64,000 nucleotides of DNA from Symbiodinium microadriaticum. Taxonomy: Eukaryota > Sar > Dinophyceae > Suessiales > Symbiodiniaceae. Where the stretch lies: positions 540,728 to 604,727 of the forward strand of contig LSRX01000261.1 of the NCBI GenBank assembly GCA_001939145.1, given 5' to 3'. The translations under genes were made by a program, and so were the position numbers. Below are positions 46,091 through 56,949 of the stretch, in pieces; position 1 is the stretch's first letter; each line of letters begins with the position of its first letter. The notes beneath the pieces were generated by a model. The model saw nothing but the letters and a program-made list of their open reading frames with translations, made no database searches and was not told the origin of the DNA.

Positions 46091-46483
46091 CCCTGCTTCC
46101 TAGGCGTTATGGCTGCGGCATGAGCATCAAAGCATGTGATGTCGAACAGCATTGCAGCATGCTAAATAGCAGCAAAGCCGTTCAACACCTGTGCTCAAGC
46201 GAGTTCAGCTGTGTTTTCATGTCAGCAAAGCTGAAACTGAAGTTAGCTCCATGACTGTGAAAACGCTGTGCCATGCCTCTGTAGCAGGCAGAAAGGGTGT
46301 TGGATTGATTTCTACATTCAAATGATGGTCGCAGCAACTTACGCGATATCACTCGAAGCGTAACTGACATACCTTACTCTTCCAGACGAACAAAGCCATC
46401 TTCTGATGTAGAGGAGTGGTGTCTGTTGAGAAAACTGATGCCAGGCCTCAGACGCAGCAACGTCGAAGGGAACACAGTCCGCT

Positions 46484-46981
46484 CTAGCCCCACTCATTGA
46501 TGAGGCGCGCATCGTCACCAAAGGAGCCTCCGAAGCGGGGATCATCGTTGGTCAACTTTGCGAAGAAGAAGATGCTGCCAATGGTCAGGGCAATGATGAC
46601 AGGGAAGTAGATGGCTGCAGGCAGCATCTCGTCGGTGTCCTCCGCGAACCTGGTCTCGGGCTCGAGGGACCACATGTTCCCACGGCGGTCCTGGTCGACT
46701 GACAGTCCAGCCTTGGACTGCTGGTTCATGAGGCGCATGTCCGGCTTAGGCATCTTGAAACCACCATCCTCTGTTTCCTTCTTCTCCTCGGTCTGCTGGC
46801 CGGGCTGCGGCAGAGCGCGCAGCGTCCTGGTCTTCCTGTTGCTCGCAGGTGCAGAGACAAAGCTTCGAGCCACCGTCGAGCCCAACAGCACGAAGGCCGC
46901 GACCACTAGCGCGCAGGGCAAAAGCCCACGAACCCGTGCCGGCATGTGGCCCTTCTCCGCACCACGAGGCCGGGATTGCAT
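46484..46981 (-). CDS. Plastid-targeted single-pass membrane protein, array copy 2 (middle)
   Basis: The translation is identical to copy 1 (165 residues), with stop TAG. The start is chosen at MQSRPRGAEKGH because an AG acceptor lies two bases upstream (AAGCAG|GGATG), a possible site for spliced-leader addition. A downstream in-frame Met (MPARV) is an alternative that would still leave the signal peptide intact. The near identity of coding and spacer DNA with copy 1 points to recent duplication or ongoing homogenisation, as is common for highly expressed dinoflagellate genes. Confidence 0.8.
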   Translation of the reverse strand: MQSRPRGAEKGHMPARVRGLLPCALVVAAFVLLGSTVARSFVSAPASNRKTRTLRALPQPGQQTEEKKETEDGGFKMPKPDMRLMNQQSKAGLSVDQDRRGNMWSLEPETRFAEDTDEMLPAAIYFPVIIALTIGSIFFFAKLTNDDPRFGGSFGDDARLINEWG

Positions 46982-47374
46982 CCCTGCTTCCTAGGCGTTA
47001 TGGCTGCGGCATGAGCATCAAAGCATGTGATGTCGAACAGCATTGCAGCATGCTAAATAGCAGCAAAGCCGTTCAACACCTGTGCTCAAGCGAGTTCAGC
47101 TGTGTTTTCATGTCAGCAAAGCTGAAACTGAAGTTAGCTCCATGACTGTGAAAACGCTGTGCCATGCCTCTGTAGCAGGCAGAAAGGGTGTTGGATTGAT
47201 TTCTACATTCAAATGATGGTCGCAGCAACTTACGCGATATCACTCGAAGCGTAACTGACATACCTTACTCTTCCAGACGAACAAAGCCATCTTCTGATGT
47301 AGAGGAGTGGTGTCTGTTGAGAAAACTGATGCCAGGCCTCAGACGCAGCAACGTCGAAGGGAACACAGTCCGCT

Positions 47375-47836
47375 CTAGCCCCACTCATTGATGAGGCGCG
47401 CATCGTCACCAAAGGAGCCTCCGAAGCGGGGATCATCGTTGGTCAACTTTGCGAAGAAGAAGATGCTGCCAATGGTCAGGGCAATGATGACAGGGAAGTA
47501 GATGGCTGCAGGCAGCATCTCGTCGGTGTCCTCCGCGAACCTGGTCTCGGGCTCGAGGGACCACATGTTCCCACGGCGGTCCTGGTCGACTGACAGTCCA
47601 GCCTTGGACTGCTGGTTCATGAGGCGCATGTCCGGCTTAGGCATCTTGAAACCACCATCCTCTGTTTCCTTCTTCTCCTCGGTCTGCTGGCCGGGCTGCG
47701 GCAGAGCGCGCAGCGTCCTGGTCTTCCTGTTGCTCGCAGGTGCAGAGACAAAGCTTCGAGCCACCGTCGAGCCCAACAGCACGAAGGCCGCGGCCACCAG
47801 CGCGCAGGGCAAAAGCCCACGAGCCCGCATGGCCAT
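47375..47836 (-). CDS. Plastid-targeted single-pass membrane protein, array copy 3 (5'-most, divergent N-terminus)
   Basis: 153 codons. From the signal peptide on it is almost identical to copies 1 and 2 (one Val to Ala change in the hydrophobic core), but it starts MAMRARGLLP instead of the longer MQSRPRGAEKGHMPARVRGL end. Sequence upstream of the start is unrelated to the array spacer. The minus-strand text before the Met has a pyrimidine-rich tract ending CTTCTTCAG, a possible acceptor. This copy may keep the original promoter or 5' end of the array. Confidence 0.8.
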   Translation of the reverse strand: MAMRARGLLPCALVAAAFVLLGSTVARSFVSAPASNRKTRTLRALPQPGQQTEEKKETEDGGFKMPKPDMRLMNQQSKAGLSVDQDRRGNMWSLEPETRFAEDTDEMLPAAIYFPVIIALTIGSIFFFAKLTNDDPRFGGSFGDDARLINEWG

Positions 47837-48063
47837 CGTAGCACAGCTACACCGTCAACTGAAGAAGGCAATCCTTGCAGCGAATTGTGAGCCAACACGT
47901 TTGCGGAAGTGCAAAAACGTTTGAAACGGAGCATGCCAGTGTGTGGTCAGCCGATGACCAGGATCAAGGAAGCGTCCATTCCGGCCCCAGGTCCCAAATG
48001 AGAAATTTATGACCCTAACAACAGGAGCAAGGAGCGACATGTCACAGTCTCAATCAAAACCAG

Positions 48064-48135
48064 TTTAATGTTATATTATATTATGTTATACTACATTATA
48101 TATATTACATTATTATATAATAGATTATTATATAA
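48064..48135. repeat. AT-rich TTATATTA tract
   Basis: Imperfect copies of TTATATTA/ATTATATAA; the same flavour as the other AT arrays in the window. Confidence 0.8.
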
Positions 48136-49241
48136 TTTATGACTTCTTGCCGCAACTGAAAAATGTCTGAGAGGAGCTAAAGCCTGCCGGGGACGACACA
48201 GGTAATACGGCGTCAGGAAGGGGATGAGGGGTATGACCTGGCCGTGCAAGAATTCGTTTGCTGCTTCGTGGCAGCTCATGGGTGAGGCACCAAGGGCTGA
48301 CTTCGCTGAAGCGTTGGGATCACGATTAACCTGAGCAGGAGTGAAAAACACGTTCAGTAACCACGGTAGCTCGTAGCATGAAGGATCCAAGAATGCTGCG
48401 CAGCCCCCGAGGCCTTGTTCACGGCCGTGAACCTGAGAGAGTGCAAAGAGCTGACTTATGCTGTTTCAAATCCACAGGGCATCTACACGTGTAGTCCAAT
48501 CGCGGAAGCCGTTTCAGGTCGGCACGCCAAGAATTCACTGCGAGGGCCCCAGCAAAGCGTGAAGTCGACACCTCTGGCACGGTGAGCAATGGTGGCCCTA
48601 GCCTTATGTCATCCTTGCGCTTGGCTAAGGCTATTCATGGCTATCTTCCGCGATCTTCCACAGTCTCTGTGCTGTGGCTTGGTGGCCGGCCATGACCAGG
48701 AACGGGCAGAAGCTGCTGGTCTGTCGGGATGGCTGGTGCGCTCTGCAACTTGGACAGTTGCTATCTTTCTGTGATCTCTCGTTGGGAATACGGAGATGAA
48801 GCTTTGTTATACGCTTCACCGTCGACTCGGGGCCGTCGTGTCATGTCCACTTGGCTTGCCCGTGCGTGCGGCTAGATCCCGGCAACAAGACGATTCATGA
48901 AGGACCGTCTGTTGACTTGCTCCGACTTCTCGGGCATTCCATTGATGGATCACCAGCAAAGCCCGAAGTATGGACTGACCTTGAGCATTATGGCCCTCGG
49001 TTGGATTGCATCTTCACAGTTCCATCGTCTCCATGATCAACGAGCTGCTTGGTACTGCTGTAGGTCTAAAGTTTCAGATTTTGCTGAAGTGAAAAGCTCA
49101 TACACCTGAGACGTTGCGATTTCTGGATCCCACTCTGCCTTCCTCTCCCTGTGCTCGAGCTGGTGGCTTGTTCTTCCCGGCCTCCCGTCTCTGGATCTAC
49201 AAGCGCCACCTTCCCATCTGTCCGGCACACCTGCAGCTGCC

Positions 49242-49263
49242 CTTGCTTGCTTGCTTGCTTGCT
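49242..49263 (+). repeat. (CTTG)n microsatellite
   Basis: About five perfect CTTG units. Confidence 0.9.
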
Positions 49264-50644
49264 ATGGCCACTCTATGTTCTTGTCTTTCTACCAGCAGAA
49301 GGATGGTAAGGTTGAGGTCTAAGGGCAGCACCGCAAGCCGGTCCCTGATAGAAGACCTGCCGTCAAAATTGCCCGGCATCACGGTCATGCACGATCAATA
49401 CATGAACACTAGCTGCATTTTGCCTCAAATGTTTCGACAAGATATGATATGAGGGCAGTAACAACTGTTGGGAGCATCACAACCGAACATGCTCAACTGC
49501 GGGGGAGTCGTGATGATCACACCGAACTACAAAGACCAGTCCACCAAAGTATGGCCAGTGTAGTTAGTCAACTTCCGGCCGGCTATGGGTGTATGGGTGT
49601 TGCAGCGGGGTGGGGGCGAGGTGGCGGCCTTTCGGCAAAACTGAAGGACATGTGCGACGAGGTGTATGCACACGTGCACATGTGAAAAGATTCATTTCTA
49701 AAGCTCTATGTGACTACTATGTGCGTAGATGCTTTTTCTGAAACATGCCTTACCACTCCAATTTCTGAACACCCGGATCTGTAGACAAGCTGATCAGGTC
49801 TTTTGTACTACCTCCGTATCGGATTCCGCGGGGCTGCCCGCAGCCTGGAAACACCGCAAGCTGAATCGAACAGTGGAGAGAAGGAACATCAGCTCACAGA
49901 AGGGCAGTTGACGGCAGTTGGCATGCCAATGCCGATACGCCCTGTCAACAACCGAGTCACCAGTCCCGGCGTCATCGTGTTTCAGTTTCGACTCTCACCG
50001 CTCTTAGCAGCATTCAAGAAGCGGCCTGGCATGCGCCAGGTGGATCGCATAGGCCCATCCAGCACCTCCAGCAGAATTGCCAAAGCTATATGATACCCCT
50101 CAAAAGAAGTTGTGAAATCATTTGGCACCACACTTTGGCCAAATGCCGCATCCCGCCTGGCTTCGCATGTGCGCATGGAGTGCCCCCAACGTCTGACATT
50201 GTCTGATGGACGGGAATCTGCAGTCCGTCCGTCCGGCGCACATCCCTTCCGGTGAAACTCGGCTCCCGGCCGAAGCCAGCTTCGGCTGTGACAAAGCTGC
50301 GACGCCCGGCATAGCAGCGCCTCTTTAGAATGCTTGCGGACGCTTGTTCAACACTCTCATGGTGTGCTGATAACAAGCGCTACTGCATCGGCGGCCTCTT
50401 CGGAAAAGAGCTGCTTGCGTAGCCGCCGCGAGGTCTGTGACAGCTGGACAAGCTCCTGCTATCTGGACATCACAGCCTGCACATGCGTGCATCTGCCTTC
50501 TTTTATGAGAGGCATCGTCCTCCCCATTGCAACAGTCAGCAACCAGATCTGGAAGATCCACGGTCGACTGGCAGCCACAGACGGGAGAGTGAGGTTACAG
50601 AGTCAATTGGCACTCGTTTTCCAAAGAGAACTTACATTGCTAGA

Positions 50645-50755
50645 ATTTACTGAAATATACTACAATTTACTATAATATACTACTATATACCAATAGTATA
50701 CAATAATATGCTACAATATACGTAGTATACTATAATATACTATAAAATGCTATAA
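50645..50755. repeat. TACTATAATATAC-type array
   Basis: About ten imperfect copies of a ~10-11-bp word (AATATACTACAATTTACTAT and variants). Matches the array at 19741-19798. Confidence 0.85.
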
Positions 50756-50870
50756 CATCATTCTCCCCAGTTGTCGCCTCCAAGTCAGAGGCCGGAGCAG
50801 AAGAGCTCTCTCTGCACGACACACGAGGCCTATGGGCGAGAAGGAATTTGCAGAGGCCTTTTACCTACAA

Positions 50871-50889
50871 GGGTCTAGGGTTTAGGGCT
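50871..50889 (+). repeat. Telomere-like tract
   Basis: GGGTCTAGGGTTTAGGGC, a degenerate TTTAGGG repeat. Confidence 0.75.
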
Positions 50890-51380
50890 ACAATTTTCTG
50901 GGCATCGTTGTCTGAAACCCCGATATTGTTTCTTCTTACTCCCTGGGCTCTTTTGTTTTACCCTTTAGCGATCCACCACAATCTAAACCAACATGGTCCC
51001 GCACTTGGGTGAGTTTTGGGCAGGGCTGCTCAAGCCTGGGTCAGTGCGTATATCCGTCCAGGACTGCTAATTACGCATAATTGATCGGTATTTCATGGTA
51101 GTTCCACGACAGGTTCGACAAAGCATCTTGGAAGTTACAGTGGTCGCGTCAAGTACAGATGCCAAAAAGCACGGCACAGAACATCCGAAGCAAAAGACCG
51201 CAGGCCTGTGCTGACGCTTGCGCAGTTGTTCTGCAGCAGCATCCAGCAGGTTTCGGACCTTACAATGGGCTGCGAGCGAGTCGGATCCGATGCCCGCGCA
51301 TTTTCAACCCAGGGTAATATTTCGACTTCGTTTTCCCGAAAGCTTCAGCGAAGGGTTCTTCGTCAAATTGCGTCGCCCAT

Positions 51381-51493
51381 ACAACACAGCATAACACAAC
51401 ACAACATCACACCACAGCAAGACACACCCCAGCAAGACCCACCACAGCACCACACACCACAGCAAGACATACACCGCAGCAAGACGCCACACC
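51381..51493 (+). repeat. CA-rich minisatellite at the gap edge
   Basis: Imperfect repeats of CACCACAGCAAGACA/ACAACACA run up to the N block. Sequence just after the gap (52378-52440) is also CAACA-rich, so the gap probably hides more of the same repeat. Confidence 0.85.
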
Positions 51494-52377
51494 NNNNNNN
51501 NNNNNNNNNNNNNNNNNNNNNNNNNNNNNNNNNNNNNNNNNNNNNNNNNNNNNNNNNNNNNNNNNNNNNNNNNNNNNNNNNNNNNNNNNNNNNNNNNNNN
51601 NNNNNNNNNNNNNNNNNNNNNNNNNNNNNNNNNNNNNNNNNNNNNNNNNNNNNNNNNNNNNNNNNNNNNNNNNNNNNNNNNNNNNNNNNNNNNNNNNNNN
51701 NNNNNNNNNNNNNNNNNNNNNNNNNNNNNNNNNNNNNNNNNNNNNNNNNNNNNNNNNNNNNNNNNNNNNNNNNNNNNNNNNNNNNNNNNNNNNNNNNNNN
51801 NNNNNNNNNNNNNNNNNNNNNNNNNNNNNNNNNNNNNNNNNNNNNNNNNNNNNNNNNNNNNNNNNNNNNNNNNNNNNNNNNNNNNNNNNNNNNNNNNNNN
51901 NNNNNNNNNNNNNNNNNNNNNNNNNNNNNNNNNNNNNNNNNNNNNNNNNNNNNNNNNNNNNNNNNNNNNNNNNNNNNNNNNNNNNNNNNNNNNNNNNNNN
52001 NNNNNNNNNNNNNNNNNNNNNNNNNNNNNNNNNNNNNNNNNNNNNNNNNNNNNNNNNNNNNNNNNNNNNNNNNNNNNNNNNNNNNNNNNNNNNNNNNNNN
52101 NNNNNNNNNNNNNNNNNNNNNNNNNNNNNNNNNNNNNNNNNNNNNNNNNNNNNNNNNNNNNNNNNNNNNNNNNNNNNNNNNNNNNNNNNNNNNNNNNNNN
52201 NNNNNNNNNNNNNNNNNNNNNNNNNNNNNNNNNNNNNNNNNNNNNNNNNNNNNNNNNNNNNNNNNNNNNNNNNNNNNNNNNNNNNNNNNNNNNNNNNNNN
52301 NNNNNNNNNNNNNNNNNNNNNNNNNNNNNNNNNNNNNNNNNNNNNNNNNNNNNNNNNNNNNNNNNNNNNNNNNNNNN
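51494..52377. other. Assembly gap (884 N)
   Basis: A continuous run of N. Frames that appear to cross it are artefacts. Confidence 1.
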
Positions 52378-52440
52378 AGAGCAAACCAAAGGAGCAACAC
52401 ATGCAACAGGCCAACAACACAAACACACCTTGACAACACT

Positions 52441-54297
52441 TACCAAATGATACGTGACTACGTACTTTCGTCTCTTGCTCACATCGAACTACTTGCTTTC
52501 GGGATACTCGGTGTCTAGTTAGATTCAGAGGGATTCGAGCTCAGATGCCGCAAATATCAGTGGCATCTCTCGCAAGGCAGACTGGCTTGGTCCATGGCCT
52601 CTCGGTCGGCCTCAACTTTAACTTCTCTGGGAGGTGCACTGCACATGCGGCTTCGCTGGAGCTCGGAAGCGGACTCTGTCCATCCCTGCCACGAAATACA
52701 ATCGCCGGGCCTGGCAAATGCAGGGGTCTGGACTGCCCAAGAGGCAACGACTGGCGCGGGTCAGAAGTTACTCGGATTGCTACAGTGACCGTCAGAGGTC
52801 GCTGCGGCAAGATCCCCGCTGGACCCCGCGAGTCGATCTCTAGAACTCTGGGGGCTCTGCAGCACTAACTGCGGCACAGGGTCGCCCCAGCGCCAACAAC
52901 GCCTCGGAAGAGCGGCAGTTCTCTACTCTCAAGGAAAGGCTGTAGGCTTCATTGCCGGACATCTCTTGGCGGGGTACTTTGGCTTCGCGGAAGTATGCTT
53001 TGGTGTAGGCTGTGTCCATGCCGCTCGCCGATCGGGCTGCCTCGAAGGCACACGTGCAGCAATAGTTGCATTCAAACGATACACCGAGGTCTCAGTCTCG
53101 TTGCTGCACAGCGGGCTGTCTTAGAATGACTGTCATCCCATATCAAGTTCCGCCTCCAAAGCCCTTTCGGGGCTGCCGCGGGCAAGCTGGGCAGCACTGA
53201 GATTGCCGAGCCTCGTACGCCCACGGGCTCCGTTCTCCAACTGTCACGTAGGCACAAACGCTGGGTCACCGACAAAGTCGCCCGCTCCCGGACATATCTG
53301 CTGCTGTTGCCTGCTTGCCGCCAGCAGTCGCTTGTGAGGTCGAGCTGGAAGCTTGTAAGAAGCAACAGCAAGGAAGGGGCATCTCCATTTTGCGAAGCGC
53401 ATGCGGACATGTCGAGGCGACTTGACGCTTCGGCCGCGCATGCACCGGTGCCCTGCACAGGCAAACATTAAATGCCAGAGATGCTCCAAGAACCTGCATT
53501 CAGGTCAGAACATGGCTCAAAACTGATGCCAGCACAATCCCTTCAGGATGAGCGGGCTTCAACTAAGGGAAAACTGCCGCGTGACATTGCGACACAACCG
53601 CCTCCACTCTCATCACTCTCCATGTCTGCAAATGGCCGGGAAAATTAAAGCGCCCATCTTCCAGGGCTAAGCCTCCGGCCACTTGCCAGTGAATTCTTTT
53701 CATCTTTGCAACATAATTTGATTTTCTCGCGTGGGCCCAAATCAATGATCCTGCGGCTCTTCCTCCAGAAGGGAGGCGACTTTGGAGCGAAGATGCCACA
53801 TTCTCCGCTTGGCTGTCGCATACAGCCTGAACAGCTCTTGCATCAAAGAGCTCGAAGCACAATTATTTTCCCCCTCCCCCCCACACTCTGCCAAGAAGCA
53901 TTTCCTCGGACTTGGCCAGCTCTCTGATAACATTGTAGTGGCTCTCAGGTATGTTGCACTTGGCGTTATACTTGGTGTTCCTGGCAGTGTGTCCACGGGC
54001 CAAGCAGGAACCACAACACAAACCTGGTGCCATGATCTGCGCTCGCTAGCTACTGCACTACTGCCTCTTGCATGGCCAAACTCAAGCGATGTGCCCAGAA
54101 TGCATCCATCCGGCAAAAACCTTAAACCCTCGAAACCAACCCCAAACCCGCCCCCAAAGCCGCTTCCGCTTCCGCTGCAAGGGCCAAGGGTCTCGTTGAG
54201 CGAGACGTGGGCCAAGCTCAGGAAGCTGCCGGAGAGCTGTGGGAAGTAGGCGGCAGCCACCTGCATTCTTGACGTGTCATGTTGCACTAGGTAGTAT
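52441..54297. other. Stretch with no recognised gene
   Basis: Minus-strand segments near 53742-53880 (SSSLMQELFRLYATAKRRMW, LRSKVASLLEEEP) and 53563-53690 (MKRIHWQVAGGLALEDGRFN) could be exons of an unknown gene. Nothing is recognised. A degenerate telomere-like CCTTAAACCCTCGAAACC lies near 54118. Confidence 0.4.
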
Positions 54298-54500
54298 TTT
54301 TCGGAGAGTCTACGTAGTAGAGTAGAGTCAATATAGTATACTGTAGCGTGGTGTGGTGTAGTGTAGTGTTAATTGCGTGTCAAATCAACTCTTGCAGAAC
54401 AATACCGTAGAACTTCTAGTAACGAAAATGGAAGTATACATGTCTATACATATGTATGTATGTATATATATATATACATATATACGTACACATACGTAAT
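54298..54500. repeat. TA-rich and GTGTAGTGTAG-type tracts
   Basis: AGTAGAGTAGAGTC, GTGGTGTGGTGTAGTGTAGT and then ATGTATGTATATATATATAT words. They resemble other dispersed short tandem tracts here. Confidence 0.7.
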
Positions 54501-54539
54501 ATAGTAGAGTGTATAATACATGAGATTATTATGTTCATA

Positions 54540-55127
54540 CATTTCCGTACTTTCGCAGAATATGGTACGATTTTCAGGTTAGGAAGTGTGCAGAGGTGGG
54601 GGGGCAAAGGAGTGTTTTTCGTTTGCTCTCACACGGTTCTTGGTTGGCAGTCGGAAGGTTTGGGGCCTTTAGGGTACATTATCGGGGGGTCTCAAGGTGT
54701 GTTGGGTTTAGGTGCTCCGGCTGTTCAGGGCAGTTATGATTTGTGCGTGAAGGGTTTGGGCTGCACTGATGATACGGTCAGGTCAGTACATCTGCCCCAA
54801 CCGGAACCCTTTTCGGAACAGTCTAGACGGTCTTCGAGTCAATCTTCACCTTGCGGTGCTTCTCAGAGCAAGCCTGCATCTGGCTGCGTCTATGACTGTG
54901 TGCCGTGCTTTCGGCAGCTGCCGAGCTACAGTTTTGGGGGGTTGAACAAGTTAGGCAAGTCTAAGCCTGAGGGGCGTTTCAGTATGTTTCAGTCGCAGTG
55001 TTGCTTAGTTGAGACCGGCCGATTCGAATACGGCACGTGCAAGGGTTGCCCTGAACTGTGTCGACTTCATGTCATCATACTGTGGACAAAGTGGTGCCTT
55101 CATAGACTGGGGCTCCTCCAAGAATAA
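54540..55127 (+). CDS. Open frame of atypical T/G-rich composition, unrecognised
   Basis: The only plus-strand frame that looks locally coherent: GLGPLGYIIGGSQGVLGLGA, DLCVKGLGCTDDTVRSVHLP, a Ser/Gln-rich stretch, then GCVYDCVPCFRQLPSYSFGG. The DNA is T/G-rich with a codon choice unlike the neighbours. It could be a decayed mobile-element frame or chance. The early part (MYVYIYIH...) is translated microsatellite and not coding. Confidence 0.2.
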   Translation, partial: HFRTFAEYGTIFRLGSVQRWGGKGVFFVCSHTVLGWQSEGLGPLGYIIGGSQGVLGLGAPAVQGSYDLCVKGLGCTDDTVRSVHLPQPEPFSEQSRRSSSQSSPCGASQSKPASGCVYDCVPCFRQLPSYSFGGLNKLGKSKPEGRFSMFQSQCCLVETGRFEYGTCKGCPELCRLHVIILWTKWCLHRLGLLQE

Positions 55128-56150
55128 GGGCACGCACTGGGCGAGGTTGCGCAATGTACTGTTCCACACCTCGCTTCGAGCCTGCACAGGCAAGCTGCGC
55201 AAGCACTATCTCGACACTCCAGGCTACGGCCAAGCCCTTTGAGGGGTGCTCTTTCGGCAGCCTGGGAGGAGAAATCACCAGCGTGGGAGATCACGGAGCA
55301 CTCGCCACTCAGCCTTCGGACAGTGGGCGACCGGCATGGCAAAGCATCCTTGCATGGCCGCTCGCCTGCGGAAGGGCTCGTTGACGCAGCCGACTTGGAT
55401 GAGAACATCCCTGAGCTGGTCTGGCGACAGCTTCGCCATGCACTCCGGCGCATCCTTCCTGACATCTGCTCGGAGACAAAGCTCCACAGAAGCAGAAAAC
55501 ACCCCCGACACGGCCAGAAAGGGAGAGACAATCGTGGTTGCATGTCACCGCCCCCGCCTTACGCCGACGGCTCGGTAGGAGTAGCAGGACAGGATGCGAT
55601 AGAAAGGCTTCCGGAAGTTGGTGACGCATGAGAACTCATTGACTCCGCGGTGATGCAGGTTTTGTGCAAACTCATCCCAGCCTAAACAGGCAAGGTCGCG
55701 ACACAGGGGGAATCAGGACAGGGCCAAGATCTTTACCATGCGGACGGGCAGCAAAAATGCCCAGCGTACACCGCCGCTTTCGTCTTGGGAGCCTGGAAGT
55801 CTTGGCAGCCGACAGCACCTCCGACCGAGACGCGCAAATGGACGAAATATGACGAAATCCAGGGTGAGCAAAAGGACTTCTCAACCGAAGTGGCATTTTC
55901 AAGATGCAGCTGGGACGCCATAGCACTGGATGTAGGGCTTCCAGCCCTTTCTCATGGAGGCGTTGTAGAGCAACTCTCTGAGGGACGTGCCACCAGACTT
56001 GGCTTGATGCCTGTGGAGCGCGAAGCTGTCAGGGACGAGAATGCAGCCCGTTCGCTCCGGAGCAATCATTACAGAATAGAAATGTGTGGCAAGCGAGCAG
56101 TAATAGGAGGCGCGACGAACAGAGAGCACTGCGCTTTGCACAAATTCTGT
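55100..56150 (-). CDS. Sulfotransferase-like protein, copy 1 (multi-exon)
   Basis: The exon at about 56010-55930 has FALHRHQAKSGGTSLRELLY, matching the PAPS 5'-phosphosulfate loop of membrane sulfotransferases ('FxHxxKTGGTSxr'). A later exon, about 55560-55635, has CVTNFRKPFYRILSCYSYRA, matching the 3'-phosphate motif ('lReP..R..S.Y'). Between them AAVYAGHFCCPSA (about 55750-55790) is shared with copy 2. Downstream, LSPDQLRDVLIQVGCVNEPF (about 55370-55440) is also shared. Such enzymes transfer sulfate from PAPS to glycans in the Golgi. A signal anchor was not identified; a candidate lies in the frame 56359-56946. Confidence 0.6.
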
Positions 56151-56358
56151 GGGACCTAAACCTTTGCTGAATAGCGGAAGCTTTCGCAGCTGGCTTGCAA
56201 TCTAGCGGCATGAAGATCAAGGGTCTGTTCATGCGAATTTGCTGATTTGGCTCGGGATATGGCAGACGAAGGAAGTTTCCAATCATTCGCATCACCGGAT
56301 CCAGCTCCGTGAACATCTGACTCTGGCTGGCGCTCCTTAGGTCAACAAAGCGCCAAAG

Positions 56359-56946
56359 CTAAAATGCGAAAGAGGCAAAAGAGCAGCCTTTTTTGTTTGT
56401 CAAACTTTCAAAGCTGAGAGGCTGCTGCAAGGAGAGCGACTCATTGGAAGGCACCTGCCAAAGAAAAGCTATAGGGATTGTGTTGAGACAGCACCTTTTG
56501 GATCCGGGCTTCGAGGGCCTTTGGGATCTCCTCCTGCCGAACCTGCAGCGCGCTGACGTCATCGCCCGCCTCAGGCTGCGGAGTGCCGGAGGGCTCCAAA
56601 AGAGCTCAGGCTCGGGCTCGTGGGGAAGAGCAAGCTCATATGGGCTCTTAGGCTCCGGCACAGTGCCTTGAGAGGTCATCAGCCTGCAGCTCCAACGCCA
56701 CGCGCTTGCAGCTGGGGCATGCCAGTTGCGGGCCACTCGCCTGTGCTTGGCTAGCCAACACGCCGGCAGCCAGGAGGCATGAGGTCCATGCCTGCAGATG
56801 CGCACGCTTGTGAAGATGTCATGGTGAAGAGGCTGTGCTCCCGAAGCCGCGTAGGGCAGTAGGGCATGGAGGGCCTTCGCTGCAAGAAGGGACCACCGCG
56901 ACATTATGAACGGTTCGTTTTGAGCTGTGCAGTACAGCTGCAGCAA
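56359..56946 (-). CDS. Unrecognised open frame(s) upstream of sulfotransferase-like copy 1
   Basis: One frame (195 codons) begins MSRWSLLAAKALHALLPYAA, mildly hydrophobic. A second frame over the same region gives CPSCKRVALELQADDLSRHC (a CxxC...C pattern) and, after a possible intron, GDDVSALQVRQEEIPKALEA plus RIQKVLSQH, which looks helical and coding. Which frame is real is unclear. Confidence 0.3.
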   Translation of the reverse strand: MLQLYCTAQNEPFIMSRWSLLAAKALHALLPYAASGAQPLHHDIFTSVRICRHGPHASWLPACWLAKHRRVARNWHAPAASAWRWSCRLMTSQGTVPEPKSPYELALPHEPEPELFWSPPALRSLRRAMTSARCRFGRRRSQRPSKPGSKRCCLNTIPIAFLWQVPSNESLSLQQPLSFESLTNKKGCSFASFAF

Positions 56947-56949
56947 GCA

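Larger units (their letters stand above)
45593..47836 (-). repeat. Tandem gene array, 891-bp period, three copies
   Basis: Three head-to-tail copies of one gene. The unit is a 498-bp CDS plus a 393-bp spacer, and starts of homologous positions differ by exactly 891 bp (45593, 46484, 47375). The two spacers (46091-46483 and 46982-47374) look identical by eye. Similarity stops abruptly at the stop codon of the left copy and near the start codon of the right copy. Confidence 0.95.
47840..51380. other. Stretch with repeats and no recognised gene
   Basis: No convincing coding frame. It contains an AT-rich TTATATTATAT tract (48064-48135), (CTTG)n at 49242-49263, a TACTATAATATAC-family array (50645-50755) and a telomere-like GGGTCTAGGGTTTAGGGC (50871-50889). 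Confidence 0.5.

Noticed and set aside
45593..47836. Array copies as a single polyprotein
   Set aside because: Each copy has its own Met, leader and stop codon, and the spacers are not open in frame.
51208..52518. Long frames of 340-436 codons on both strands
   Set aside because: They cross the 884-bp N gap; almost all residues are undefined.
54456..54540. Start of the plus-strand 223-codon frame (MYVYIYIH...)
   Set aside because: This part translates a TATATA/ATGTATG microsatellite.
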